Below are positions 8,874 through 17,007 of a stretch of 64,000 nt of DNA, one piece after another. How positions within the stretch are numbered: position 1 is the stretch's first letter; each line of letters starts with the position of its first letter. The DNA is taken from NCBI GenBank assembly GCA_005116955.1, contig SWDI01000005.1, positions 434,962 through 498,961 of the forward strand. Direction: 5' to 3'. The translations under genes were made by a program, and so were the position numbers. This DNA is from Nitrospira sp. Its GTDB lineage: Bacteria > Nitrospirota > Nitrospiria > Nitrospirales > Nitrospiraceae. Below the pieces are notes generated by a model. It worked only from the letters and a program-made list of their open reading frames with translations. It searched no databases and was not told where the DNA came from.

Positions 8874-9959
8874 CTACCTGCCTCCATCCAAGACGTTCTT
8901 GAGAGCCTGGAGGAAGGCAACATTTTCGTCCGGTTGACCGATGGTGACGCGAATCATCGCTCCTTCGATATGCCGCACAATAATCCCCTTTTGTAGCAGT
9001 GCGTCGAACACCCGTCGCCCATCCTGCTTCGCATCAAAGTAGAGAAAGTTGGCGTCACTCGGGATCGAAGTTATTCCGAGCGCGCGCAGCCCTTGTTCCA
9101 TCTGCGCCATCCCCGCCTCGTTGACGGCCCGGCTCTTGGCCACATGCTCGTCATCGCCCAAGGCAGCCAGCGCGGCCTTCTGGGCCAGACTGTTGGCATT
9201 GAATGGAGGCCGAATCCTGTTCAGGAAGTCGATCACCTCGGGTGTGCTGATGCCGTATCCAATTCGTAGCCCCGCCAGGCCATAGATCTTGGAGAAGGTC
9301 CGCAAGACAATCGCGTTCCGCCCCTGCTTCACATACGCCAGCGCATCGGGGAATTGCGGATTGCGGACATACTCGAAATAGGCTTCGTCGAACACCACGA
9401 TGACATCCTGAGGCACGTTGGCCATGAGGCGATCGACCGCGTCCGCCGAGACCATTGTCCCTGTGGGATTGTTGGGATTGCAGAAAAAGAGCAATCGAGT
9501 CCGAGGCGTCACGGCCCGTACCATCGACTCAAGGTCATGAGTCCAATTGGCAAGAGGCACGACTACCGGCTTGCCATGGACAGCGGTGACCTCCATCTTG
9601 TAGATCACGAACGTGTGATCGGCCATGATGGCTTCATCGCCAGGCGTCAAAAACGTCCTCACCAACAACCCGATGATCTCGTCCGACCCATTGCCCAAAA
9701 TGACTTGCTCACGTCCCACTTTCCAACGATCAGCAAGAGCCTGCCGAAGCTGATAGGCGCCACCGTCAGGATATCGATGCAGCATATCCTGCGCACCGGT
9801 CAACGCAGCCAAGGCCTTTGGTGAAGGGCCGAGCGGATTCTCGTTGGAAGCGAGTTTGATCACGCGGGTGAGCCCAAGCTCACGCTGAAGCTCATCGATT
9901 GGTTTACCAGGAACATACGGGTTCAGAGATCGGATATCGGGATGGACGTGCAGTGCCAT
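8874..9959 (-). CDS. hisC: Histidinol-phosphate / aromatic aminotransferase (HisC family)
   Basis: A 361-aa PLP-dependent fold-type I aminotransferase. Visible: the substrate/PLP region LASNENPLGPSP, NGSDEIIGLL, CNPNNPTGT, FDEAYFEY, and the PLP-lysine motif TFSKIYGLAGLRIGY (Lys about residue 225). HisC enzymes convert imidazole-acetol phosphate to histidinol phosphate. Because this copy is inside a pheA-aroF-tyrA-aroA cluster with no his genes, it may act as the aromatic aminotransferase for Phe/Tyr, or do both; sequence alone cannot decide. Confidence 0.9.
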   Translation of the reverse strand: MALHVHPDIRSLNPYVPGKPIDELQRELGLTRVIKLASNENPLGPSPKALAALTGAQDMLHRYPDGGAYQLRQALADRWKVGREQVILGNGSDEIIGLLVRTFLTPGDEAIMADHTFVIYKMEVTAVHGKPVVVPLANWTHDLESMVRAVTPRTRLLFFCNPNNPTGTMVSADAVDRLMANVPQDVIVVFDEAYFEYVRNPQFPDALAYVKQGRNAIVLRTFSKIYGLAGLRIGYGISTPEVIDFLNRIRPPFNANSLAQKAALAALGDDEHVAKSRAVNEAGMAQMEQGLRALGITSIPSDANFLYFDAKQDGRRVFDALLQKGIIVRHIEGAMIRVTIGQPDENVAFLQALKNVLDGGR

Positions 9960-9961
9960 GG

Positions 9962-11038
9962 TCAGTCGTGAACCGGGTAGGAGCCTAAAATCTTCATAAA
10001 GAGACAGCGAGCCTTGACCTCTTCAATCGCCCTATTCACGCGCTCCTCATTCCTATGCCCCTCAACATCCACAAAGAAAATATACTCCCACGCTTTGCGC
10101 TGGGAGGGACGGGATTCGATCTTGGTCATATTAAGTCCGTGGGAAGCGAACGGGCGGAGTAGATCATAGAGGGCGCCAACTTTATCCTTCACCGATAACA
10201 TCAACGATGTCTTATCTTTTCCTGTCCGCTCCGACGGTTTCTGCGACAGGATAAGAAAGCGTGTGAAATTATTGAGGTTATCCTCAATACGGGCCTTAAT
10301 CACCTTCAGCCCATAGAGCTGGCCCGCTAATTCCGATGCAATAGCTGCCGAGGCGGGCTCATCAATACACAGCTCGGCAGCCCGAGCCGTGCTTGCCACT
10401 TCAACCGCTGGCACATGCGGAAGATTGGTTTCGAGCCAGTTTCGGCATTGCGCAAGGGCATGTGGATGAGAATTGATTTTCTTCACATCCTCGATAAGAC
10501 CAGATTTTGATAGGAGGTGGTGTGAGACCTCCTGAAGAATCTCTCCATAGATCAGCAAGTTGGAATCGATAAACATATCGAGGGTGTGATTCACGACACC
10601 CTCCGTGGTGTTTTCGATCGGCACCACCCCGAAATTGGCCCGGCCTCGCTCAACCTCGCTGAAGACCTCTTTAATACTGTAGACGGGCACATACTGGACG
10701 GACGACCCGAATTTCTGCATGCAGGCCATGTGCGTAAAGGTGGCTCGCGGCCCCAAATACGCGACCTTCTGGGGAGACTCAAGCGACAAGGAAGCCGACA
10801 TGATTTCTCGATAGACTGATCGGATGGCTTCGCTGGGAAAAGGGCCGCTGTTGAGTTTCGTGAGTCGTTCGATGATTTCAGCCTCCCGCCCAGCAGTATG
10901 GAGGTTGGCATCAGCATTTTTTTCTTTTTTGATTCTTCCGATTTCGATGACGCTTTTCGAGCGCTCATTGAGCAGTCGAATAATTTCGTCATCGATCCTA
11001 TCGATTTCCTTACGATATTCAGACATATCTTTGGGCAT
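9962..11038 (-). CDS. pheA: Bifunctional chorismate mutase / prephenate dehydratase (P-protein)
   Basis: A 358-aa enzyme leading to phenylpyruvate. Residues ~5-85 form an AroQ-type chorismate mutase (R-K-E-I-D-R-I-D-D-E-I pattern). The prephenate dehydratase follows with VAYLGPRATFTH, the catalytic FGVVPIENTTEGVV loop and the TRFLIL motif, then a C-terminal ACT domain with the ESRPS Phe-binding motif at about 305. ATG at 11038 is chosen because GAGGCGAG precedes it at good spacing; a GTG at 11059 is the alternative. It is the first gene of the minus-strand aromatic cluster. Confidence 0.94.
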   Translation of the reverse strand: MPKDMSEYRKEIDRIDDEIIRLLNERSKSVIEIGRIKKEKNADANLHTAGREAEIIERLTKLNSGPFPSEAIRSVYREIMSASLSLESPQKVAYLGPRATFTHMACMQKFGSSVQYVPVYSIKEVFSEVERGRANFGVVPIENTTEGVVNHTLDMFIDSNLLIYGEILQEVSHHLLSKSGLIEDVKKINSHPHALAQCRNWLETNLPHVPAVEVASTARAAELCIDEPASAAIASELAGQLYGLKVIKARIEDNLNNFTRFLILSQKPSERTGKDKTSLMLSVKDKVGALYDLLRPFASHGLNMTKIESRPSQRKAWEYIFFVDVEGHRNEERVNRAIEEVKARCLFMKILGSYPVHD

Positions 11039-11200
11039 GCTGAGTCTCGCCTCGGACACCTAATTGAAGGAGGGCGTTCTCATCCCCGTCTGGAAAGAGG
11101 GTCATAGAGACAAGTGGAGAATTCTACAGGAACGATTGAATCTATTGCAAGGATAGCGGTTGGGTATCAGGAGCTTGAAACGTTGGAACGCCCGAGAGGT

Positions 11201-12205
11201 TTACATCAGTAATTGAGAAGGACGCTTAAAGTGATCGTAGGCCAAGCGAGTCACTTGCCTGCCACGACCGGTACGATCCAGAAAGCCAGCTTGAATCAGG
11301 TAGGGCTCATACACATCCTCAATCGTGCCCTTGTCTTCCTGAACAGCGGCAGCCAAGGACTCCACTCCGACCGGTCCCCCATTGAACTTTTCGATGATCG
11401 TGAGAAGGATTTTGCGATCCATATCGTCGAAACCCGCCTCATCGACCCCGATCCAAGCTAGCCCCTCCTTGGCCACCTGTTCGGTAATATGCCCGTCCGC
11501 CTTAATTTGGGCATAGTCTCTGATGCGCTTAATCAGCCGATTGACAATTCGTGGTGTTCCACGGGCACGGCGTGATATTTCCGCAGCGCCTGCCCGATCA
11601 ATCCCAACCCCTAAGACTCCGGCTGAGCGCGTCACAATCGCCTCTAGCTCGGACGGCCCATAGAACTCCAGCCGATAGACTAAGCCAAAGCGATCCCGCA
11701 GTGGGGAGGTCAGGGAACCGGCCCTGGTCGTCGCGCCCACGAGCGTAAAGGGCGGCAGATCAAGCTTGACGGTCCTCGTGGCAGGCCCCTGTCCAATGAC
11801 CAGATCAAGCTGAAAGTCCTCCATCGCCGGATAGAGCGCCTCTTCAACAGACGCAGGCAGGCGATGAATCTCATCGATAAAGAGCACATCATATTCCTGA
11901 AGATTGGTTAGAATCGCCGCTAAGTCACCGGCATGGGCTAGGACCAGCCCTGACGTCGACCGCAAGGCCGCGCCCATTTCTTTCGCGATAATGTGTGCGA
12001 TGGTCGTCTTCCCGAGACCGGGTGGTCCGTAGAAGATGGCGTGGTCGAGCGCCTCACCCCTCTGCTTGGCCGCTTCGATACAGACTCGCAGCGACTCCTT
12101 CATTTTCTCTTGGCCGACGTACTCATCCAGCGTCTGAGGTCGAAGAACGTTCTCCTGCCCCCGCTCTTCGTCCGTAGCGCGATTGGTCACGACCCGATCG
12201 GTCAT
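11201..12205 (-). CDS. ruvB: Holliday junction branch migration helicase RuvB
   Basis: A 334-aa hexameric AAA+ motor of the RuvABC resolvasome. N-terminal [12 protein letters not shown], Walker [10 protein letters not shown], Walker [10 protein letters not shown], sensor [18 protein letters not shown] (arginine finger region) and the C-terminal winged helix ([12 protein letters not shown]) are all present. The ATG at 12205 is chosen; the longer frame to 12292 runs into the upstream gene and has no RuvB similarity. ruvA lies upstream, separated by a small secreted-protein gene. Confidence 0.96.
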   Translation of the reverse strand: MTDRVVTNRATDEERGQENVLRPQTLDEYVGQEKMKESLRVCIEAAKQRGEALDHAIFYGPPGLGKTTIAHIIAKEMGAALRSTSGLVLAHAGDLAAILTNLQEYDVLFIDEIHRLPASVEEALYPAMEDFQLDLVIGQGPATRTVKLDLPPFTLVGATTRAGSLTSPLRDRFGLVYRLEFYGPSELEAIVTRSAGVLGVGIDRAGAAEISRRARGTPRIVNRLIKRIRDYAQIKADGHITEQVAKEGLAWIGVDEAGFDDMDRKILLTIIEKFNGGPVGVESLAAAVQEDKGTIEDVYEPYLIQAGFLDRTGRGRQVTRLAYDHFKRPSQLLM

Positions 12206-12221
12206 GATGCGACACCCATCC

Positions 12222-12710
12222 CTACTTGCCCTCCGGCATCTGTTGATACTTCGGCGGGGACGAAAGCGTCCCTTGACCAGGCTGGGCCGCACTGCCGCAA
12301 TCAGGAGGGCACCGCTTAAATCCCTGGGTCGAGTCCGGAAAATTCTGCTCCATTTTCCTCAACTGGCATTGCGACAGCCGGCCACCATCCTTGGTCCCGC
12401 AACGAGCGGGCACTGAGGAACCACCAATTTCGGCATACCCCTCAGGGCAGGACCCGCACACACCCAGCATGTTGGCTCCCAACGGCACACATTGCACGAG
12501 CGTCGGATCGCCGTCTTTGCAGATTTCCGGAGCTTGGGTGAAGCCGGTCGTCGCATACCCATCGGGACAGCTTCCACAGGTCATTCTGATGCTCTTGGGC
12601 TCTGAAGCCTCTTCTGCAAGCCCTGCGGATGGCACCATGACCACGAGCACAATACCCATCAATCCGTTGCACAGGAACAGTCTGGCAACATTCTTTGCGT
12701 TGAATGACAT
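12222..12710 (-). CDS. Small Cys-rich exported protein with tandem CGSCPxGYA repeats
   Basis: A 162-aa protein I do not recognise. Residues 1-32 look like a signal peptide (hydrophobic [10 protein letters not shown] core, then AGLAEE). The mature part has two units of pattern C-G-S-C-P-[DE]-G-Y-A-x(2)-G ... C-x-D-G ... [VS]-Q-C, then two more Cys near the C-terminus (CPPDCG). The paired cysteines suggest disulfides in the periplasm. ATG at 12710 has AAGGGGGTAAG before it. Its place between ruvA and ruvB is odd for an exported protein, so shared transcription need not mean shared function. Confidence 0.72.
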   Translation of the reverse strand: MSFNAKNVARLFLCNGLMGIVLVVMVPSAGLAEEASEPKSIRMTCGSCPDGYATTGFTQAPEICKDGDPTLVQCVPLGANMLGVCGSCPEGYAEIGGSSVPARCGTKDGGRLSQCQLRKMEQNFPDSTQGFKRCPPDCGSAAQPGQGTLSSPPKYQQMPEGK

Positions 12711-12714
12711 CAGC

Positions 12715-13323
12715 TTACCCCCTTCCAAGCTCCTTGAGCCCTTCACGAATGAGCTCCTTCAACGCCAACGAGCCTGTCGCAGCCTTTGTGGCCCGCTTTA
12801 AGGCTTCCTTGGCATCCTGGGCACGATAGCCCAAGTTTATCAGAGCGGAGAGGGCGTCCTCATACGGGCCATCCACGGTGGAGGTGTCAGCGGTCGCAAG
12901 CCGAGACGAACCCCCCTGGATTTTGCCGACCTTATCCTTCAGTTCAAGCACAATGCGGCCCGCTGACTTTTTGCCGATGCCTGGAACGGTCGCCAGCTTC
13001 TCGACATCCTCGGTTTGGATCGCATGGATCAGATCCGTGATCGGCAAACTCGAGAGCACGCTCAGCGCCAGCTTCGGTCCGATCCCCGACACGCTGGTCA
13101 GCAGCAAAAACGATTCCTTCTCGCTTTGCGACAGAAAGCCGAAGAGCTGGATCGCATCTTCCCGGAGATGCGTGTGAATATTCAGCGCGGTAACTTCGTC
13201 AAGATTCGGGAGGGCGTAATAGGTGCTGAGTGGAATATGAACTTCGTACCCGACCCCTTGCACATCGAGCGTAAGGTGGGTAGGTGCCTTAAATGCCAAC
13301 CGCCCCGTGAGAAAGGCGATCAT
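12715..13323 (-). CDS. ruvA: Holliday junction DNA helicase subunit RuvA
   Basis: A 202-aa protein with all three RuvA domains: N-terminal OB fold (MIAFLTGRL start), two helix-hairpin-helix motifs (VSGIGPKLAL and VPGIGKKSAGRI at about 75 and 112), a flexible linker (~130-150) and the C-terminal UBA-like domain that contacts RuvB (ALINLGYRAQDAKEAL). It binds four-way junctions as a tetramer. yebC is upstream; the ruvC often found between them is absent from this gap. Confidence 0.96.
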   Translation of the reverse strand: MIAFLTGRLAFKAPTHLTLDVQGVGYEVHIPLSTYYALPNLDEVTALNIHTHLREDAIQLFGFLSQSEKESFLLLTSVSGIGPKLALSVLSSLPITDLIHAIQTEDVEKLATVPGIGKKSAGRIVLELKDKVGKIQGGSSRLATADTSTVDGPYEDALSALINLGYRAQDAKEALKRATKAATGSLALKELIREGLKELGRG

Positions 13324-13371
13324 GTCGTCTGGTTATCCGAGTGCCATGACGGTGTTGGTTCGCCGACCTTG

Positions 13372-14130
13372 TTATCCTGCTGCGGTCGCGGCCACTTTCT
13401 CCATGATTTCGTCCGGGATGTCAAAATTCGCGTGAACCTTCTGCACATCATCATGCTCGTCCAAGATCTCCATTAACTTGAGCATTTGTTCGGCTGACTT
13501 TTCGTCCAAACGGATCGTGTTCTGCGGAATAAAGGTGATTTCGGCCAAGGCTGCGTCGATCTTGGCATCGACCAGTGCCTTCTTCACCGTTTCAAAATCG
13601 TGGGGGGTGGTAAGCACCTCATAACTCTTATCACCGACCTTCACATCTTCCGCCCCGGCGTCGAGGGCCAACGACAGAAGCGCATCTTCGTCGACCTTTC
13701 CCTTCTCAATTGCCACAAGCCCCTTCTTCTGAAACTGCCAGGCGACGGCACCCGCTTCCGACATATTGCCATGATTTTTCGTCAGAAGACTGCGAATTTC
13801 CGCGACGGTCCGGTTCCGGTTGTCGCTCGTAATCTCGAGAAGTACGGCAATCCCTCCGGGGCCATATCCTTCCAACTGAAATTCCTCGTACATCACACCA
13901 GGCAATTCCCCCGTCCCTCGCTGAACGGCCTTCTTCATCGTATCGCCAGGCATGTTGGCTTCCTTCGCCTTGGCGATCGCCAGACGCAGTCGGGGATTAG
14001 CCTCAGGATCACCACCGGACCGAGCCGCAATGGTTATCTCCCGGATGATGCGCGTGAAGATCTTCCCGCGCTTCGCATCCTGGGCGCCCTTGTGCCGTTT
14101 GATCGTGGACCAGTGACTATGTCCACCCAT
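13372..14130 (-). CDS. YebC/PmpR-family protein
   Basis: A 252-aa cytoplasmic protein of the YebC/PmpR (TACO1) family. The N-terminus MGGHSHWSTIKRHKGAQDAKRGKIF is diagnostic of the family, as are the later YEGYGPGG-like segment (EGYGPGGIAVLLE) and the acidic middle domain. Members act as transcription regulators or help translate polyproline-type stretches. It is full length and sits upstream of ruvA, a frequent arrangement. ATG at 14130. Confidence 0.95.
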   Translation of the reverse strand: MGGHSHWSTIKRHKGAQDAKRGKIFTRIIREITIAARSGGDPEANPRLRLAIAKAKEANMPGDTMKKAVQRGTGELPGVMYEEFQLEGYGPGGIAVLLEITSDNRNRTVAEIRSLLTKNHGNMSEAGAVAWQFQKKGLVAIEKGKVDEDALLSLALDAGAEDVKVGDKSYEVLTTPHDFETVKKALVDAKIDAALAEITFIPQNTIRLDEKSAEQMLKLMEILDEHDDVQKVHANFDIPDEIMEKVAATAAG

Positions 14131-14268
14131 GTGATCCTCCTCTACGCCGGCCCGAACTTTGTGAGCTGGTTAGAGATGCGTATGAAGACACTACCACCTC
14201 ATGAAAGGCTAGACGTAACACAGGCCTCAGAAAGGTGTCAATTATGACGCAACCACCGAGTAAAGGAG

Positions 14269-15030
14269 CTATTCGAAATACAGAAGCAGCTGACTACCTA
14301 TGAGGATCACGAATACCGACCAGGCCAGATCCCACTTTTTCACTGGAAGACTCGACGCCCCAGATCCCCACGACACCATCGCGCTGGACAAGGCAGCCCC
14401 AACGCCAAGACTTCCGAGGAGCGCATGGTGAAGTTCAATGGTCTGATTCGCTGGATGATTCCCATGCGAGTGCCAGAACAGCAACAGTCCGCCGATCATG
14501 GCACCAACCACTAATGGAGCCGCCCAGGCAGGGTGGCGTGCCCAGCCGATTCGGCGAAGCGTCTCGCTGGCCGCAGCGGTGGCAGCGAAAATTCCGTAAA
14601 ATTTATGCTGGATGATTTCCGGGTCTTGTCCAGAAAATGTCTGCGCCAAGGTCAAGGAGCCGATCGGCCAGGCCTCGTGGTCACTCCAGACCAACAGATA
14701 GGATCCGATCACACCGAGGGCACCAGGCAGAACCAAGCGAGTCCAGGAAGGCAGCGGGTACGGTAACGCATACCCTAACTCCGCAAGCCCAAACAGGAGC
14801 ACGAAGAGACCGGCAAACCGATGGTTGAATTCCGAGTAGGCCACCCCTTGGGCTGACCCTTCCCAACCTCCTCCGTCATGCTCGCCGGGGGAACCTTGCG
14901 TGATGCCCGTGGCGAGGGAGATTTGATGATCTTCTGAAGATACCTGTGCGGTCAGGTTGGAGAACCAGAGAAACAGCACCAGCAGCAGAACAGAGAGCAG
15001 GGAAACACACCACTTCATCGTAACAGCCAT
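14269..15030 (-). CDS. Multi-pass membrane protein with conserved histidines, unknown function
   Basis: A 253-aa integral membrane protein I do not recognise. After an N-terminal hydrophobic segment and a ~50-residue polar periplasmic-type stretch there are about six further transmembrane helices. Histidines occur at helix ends in NHRFAG, SDHEAW, QHKFYG, WHSHGNH and ELHHALLG, which could bind haem or metal, as in cytochrome b561- or CopD-like folds; this is inference only. The ATG at 15030 (or 15018) is preferred because the longer frame would read through the terminator hairpin at 15058-15083. Confidence 0.65.
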   Translation of the reverse strand: MAVTMKWCVSLLSVLLLVLFLWFSNLTAQVSSEDHQISLATGITQGSPGEHDGGGWEGSAQGVAYSEFNHRFAGLFVLLFGLAELGYALPYPLPSWTRLVLPGALGVIGSYLLVWSDHEAWPIGSLTLAQTFSGQDPEIIQHKFYGIFAATAAASETLRRIGWARHPAWAAPLVVGAMIGGLLLFWHSHGNHPANQTIELHHALLGSLGVGAALSSAMVSWGSGASSLPVKKWDLAWSVFVILIGSQLLLYFE

Positions 15031-15057
15031 AAAATGAATGCGCGTCGATAATGGAAA

Positions 15058-15083
15058 GGCCCATCCAGCCGACTGGATGGGCC
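15058..15083 (-). terminator. Hairpin terminator after the zinc-ribbon/PCP gene
   Basis: A perfect 11-bp stem (GGCCCATCCAG / CTGGATGGGCC) with a four-base loop, followed on the minus strand by TTTCC. It lies 29 bases past the stop of the 15112-15855 gene and before the start of the membrane protein gene, so it probably ends that transcript. Confidence 0.7.
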
Positions 15084-15111
15084 TCACGACACCAGACTCA
15101 TGTGGCTCCCA

Positions 15112-15855
15112 CTACATAAACTTCATGAACTTCTCTTTGGTCTCGTCCATCACTTGCGCGGTAATGGACGATAACCCACGTTCCTTGGCCAACCGTTCAA
15201 CCTCTTTGCGCGCCATGGGGCGGATGAAGTCTGGAATATTTTCCAGCCGCTGTTCCGCCTCGCGTGACCACGTCATCCCGTCAGGCGAATCATTCTTTGA
15301 ATCGTCCATCACTTGCAGCGTGATAGTCTTGAATCCCTGTTTGCGCGCGTAGGTCTCAACACTGCCCTGAACCATCGGTTTCACGAAGGCTGGCAACCGG
15401 TCGAGTTTCTCTTTGGCATCTGCAGTCCACGTGAACTCAGATGCACCGTTCGCAGGCTTGCCGGAGTTCGTCAGGCCCATTTCCGCAACCATTGCGGAGA
15501 AGGGACAACCACTCGCTTTTTCAGGCGCCTTGGCAGGCGACGCAGCAGCGGCAGAAACAGCCGGCTGACCTCCTTGAATTTTCTCATTCAAATAGGCCGC
15601 CATCTGACCAGGAGCTGGGGTGGCTTCGGTCTTCAACGTACCCTTCGTCATCTCGAATGGCTCGGCCTCAACAGTGCGCCCCCCCAGCTTGACTCCGAGG
15701 GAACTGACCATCTGGGTTTCACCAGGATTCGTCACCATGGAGAACTTGGCATTGCAAGACGGACAGCCGAAAAACACGCCCAGCGTGCCCTCCCCTGGCT
15801 TTTCCACCTTTTCGAAGTTCATGTATGTTTCACAGTTGAGGCATACGAATTTCAT
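15112..15855 (-). CDS. Zinc-ribbon protein with two PCP-reductase-type domains
   Basis: A 247-aa protein. Residues 1-40 contain CLNC and CPSC pairs, a likely zinc or iron ribbon. A low-complexity Ala/Pro linker (~80-115) follows, then two PCP_red-type modules at about 140-190 and 195-240 with the pattern W-[ST]-x-[ED]-A-x(3)-L and P-x-F-[IV]-[KR]-P-M-[VA]. It is a relative of the four-module protein at 159-1160. Function unknown; the metal ribbon suggests a redox or scaffold role, as inference. ATG at 15855 is preceded by GAGGAGACTC. Confidence 0.72.
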   Translation of the reverse strand: MKFVCLNCETYMNFEKVEKPGEGTLGVFFGCPSCNAKFSMVTNPGETQMVSSLGVKLGGRTVEAEPFEMTKGTLKTEATPAPGQMAAYLNEKIQGGQPAVSAAAASPAKAPEKASGCPFSAMVAEMGLTNSGKPANGASEFTWTADAKEKLDRLPAFVKPMVQGSVETYARKQGFKTITLQVMDDSKNDSPDGMTWSREAEQRLENIPDFIRPMARKEVERLAKERGLSSITAQVMDETKEKFMKFM

Positions 15856-15879
15856 GAGTCTCCTCTTCAGTGCATCGTG

Positions 15880-16800
15880 TTACAGTTGTTCGGCCAACAC
15901 TTTCTTGTAATCGATGAGCGTCCTGATGCGCCCAGCTATTTCCTGGTACCGTTGAATGGTCGGATAGGTTTCGTCGAGCAACGGCTCCCCCTTGTCGAAG
16001 GTACGGGCGAGGGTTCGGTCGAAGGGAATGCGTCCGAGCAGCGGCAAATCCAGCATCTCACACATCGCCTCGGTATTGCCTTCGAACAACTCGTTCACTT
16101 CCCCACAAGAAGGGCAGCGATACTCACTCATATTTTCGACAATGCCCATGACCTTGATACCTATGTCGCGAGCATAGGTCACCGACTTCTGCACCACATC
16201 CGATGCCACTTCTGATGGTGTCGTCACGACAATCGCTCCTGCCAGATCAGGAATAAACCCGGCAATGACCGGCGGTTTGTCCGCTGCGGCCCCCGGAGGG
16301 AGATCGACCAGTAGATAATCGAGCTCACCCCAGACGACATCGGCCAGAAACTCTCGAATGACATTCATTTCCATCAACCCTAACCAGACTGGGCTGACAT
16401 CCATCGGCCCTTTCCAACGAACCGGCGATGCATCATCCAAGAAGAAGTCCATCGATGCGACTTTCACCCCGAGCGGCCCGATCGGGGGAATCGCCCCTTC
16501 AGGCCTCATAGTCAACGACTGGCCGTGCAATCCCAACATGCGAGGCACACAAGGCCCGTTCAGATCCACGTCTAAGAGTCCGACCTTCGCGCCTTGGCGC
16601 GCAAAGGCCAACGCCAAGTTGACCGTGGTCATGCTCTTGCCCACGCCGCCTTTTCCGCTCATGACCACCAGCTTGTGCTTAATGCCGGCCATGCGAACAT
16701 GGACCAGTTTGGTATTTTCTGAAATCTGTGCGCGCACTTTGGCGTCGTCTGAATACTTCAAATTGCGAAGAATGGCCTTCAGATCTTTCTCAACCGCCAT
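15880..16800 (-). CDS. Mrp/NBP35-family iron-sulfur carrier ATPase
   Basis: A 306-aa ParA-like P-loop ATPase. The deviant Walker A is MSGKGGVGKS (about residues 47-56) with both lysines, the switch region is DLPPGAAADKP, and a CPSC pair in YRCPSCGEVNELF near the C-terminus is where these dimers bridge a [4Fe-4S] cluster. It loads clusters onto apo-enzymes in the cytoplasm. The ATG at 16800 is the last chromosomal-type gene before the attC-bounded segment at 16910. Confidence 0.9.
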   Translation of the reverse strand: MAVEKDLKAILRNLKYSDDAKVRAQISENTKLVHVRMAGIKHKLVVMSGKGGVGKSMTTVNLALAFARQGAKVGLLDVDLNGPCVPRMLGLHGQSLTMRPEGAIPPIGPLGVKVASMDFFLDDASPVRWKGPMDVSPVWLGLMEMNVIREFLADVVWGELDYLLVDLPPGAAADKPPVIAGFIPDLAGAIVVTTPSEVASDVVQKSVTYARDIGIKVMGIVENMSEYRCPSCGEVNELFEGNTEAMCEMLDLPLLGRIPFDRTLARTFDKGEPLLDETYPTIQRYQEIAGRIRTLIDYKKVLAEQL

Positions 16801-16909
16801 ACGGAAATCCCTTGCTAACTGTGCGAATTGACAGAGGTTGACCGTAACACAGGGATTTCTGGTGAGTCAAACTCACACATCTAGTCCACCAGATGGCACA
16901 GATTCCGAT

Positions 16910-17007
16910 GGCTAACGTCACCGCTCAGCGACGCCGGAGGAGTGAAGCAATGGAAGAGACCAAAAACGCTCGTACTCTGGGCGGTCGGCTGCAACGGCTT
17001 GTTATGC
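16910..17007 (-). other. attC-like integron recombination site 2
   Basis: Read on the minus strand, the site starts with R'' GCATAAC and ends with R' GTTAGCC. The inner arms CCGTTGCAGC and GCTGAGCGG pair along their full length (one G-T wobble) if a single G in the first arm is left extrahelical, the feature that sets strand choice by integron integrases. Length 98 nt is within the known attC range. The stop codon TAA of the helicase gene lies inside the R'' box (GCATAA), common in gene cassettes. No IntI gene is in the window. Confidence 0.8.

Noticed and set aside
16861-16909. Short inverted bases TCTGGTG...CACCAGA before attC site 2
   Set aside because: Seven-base arms with irregular interior; no T-run; could be chance.
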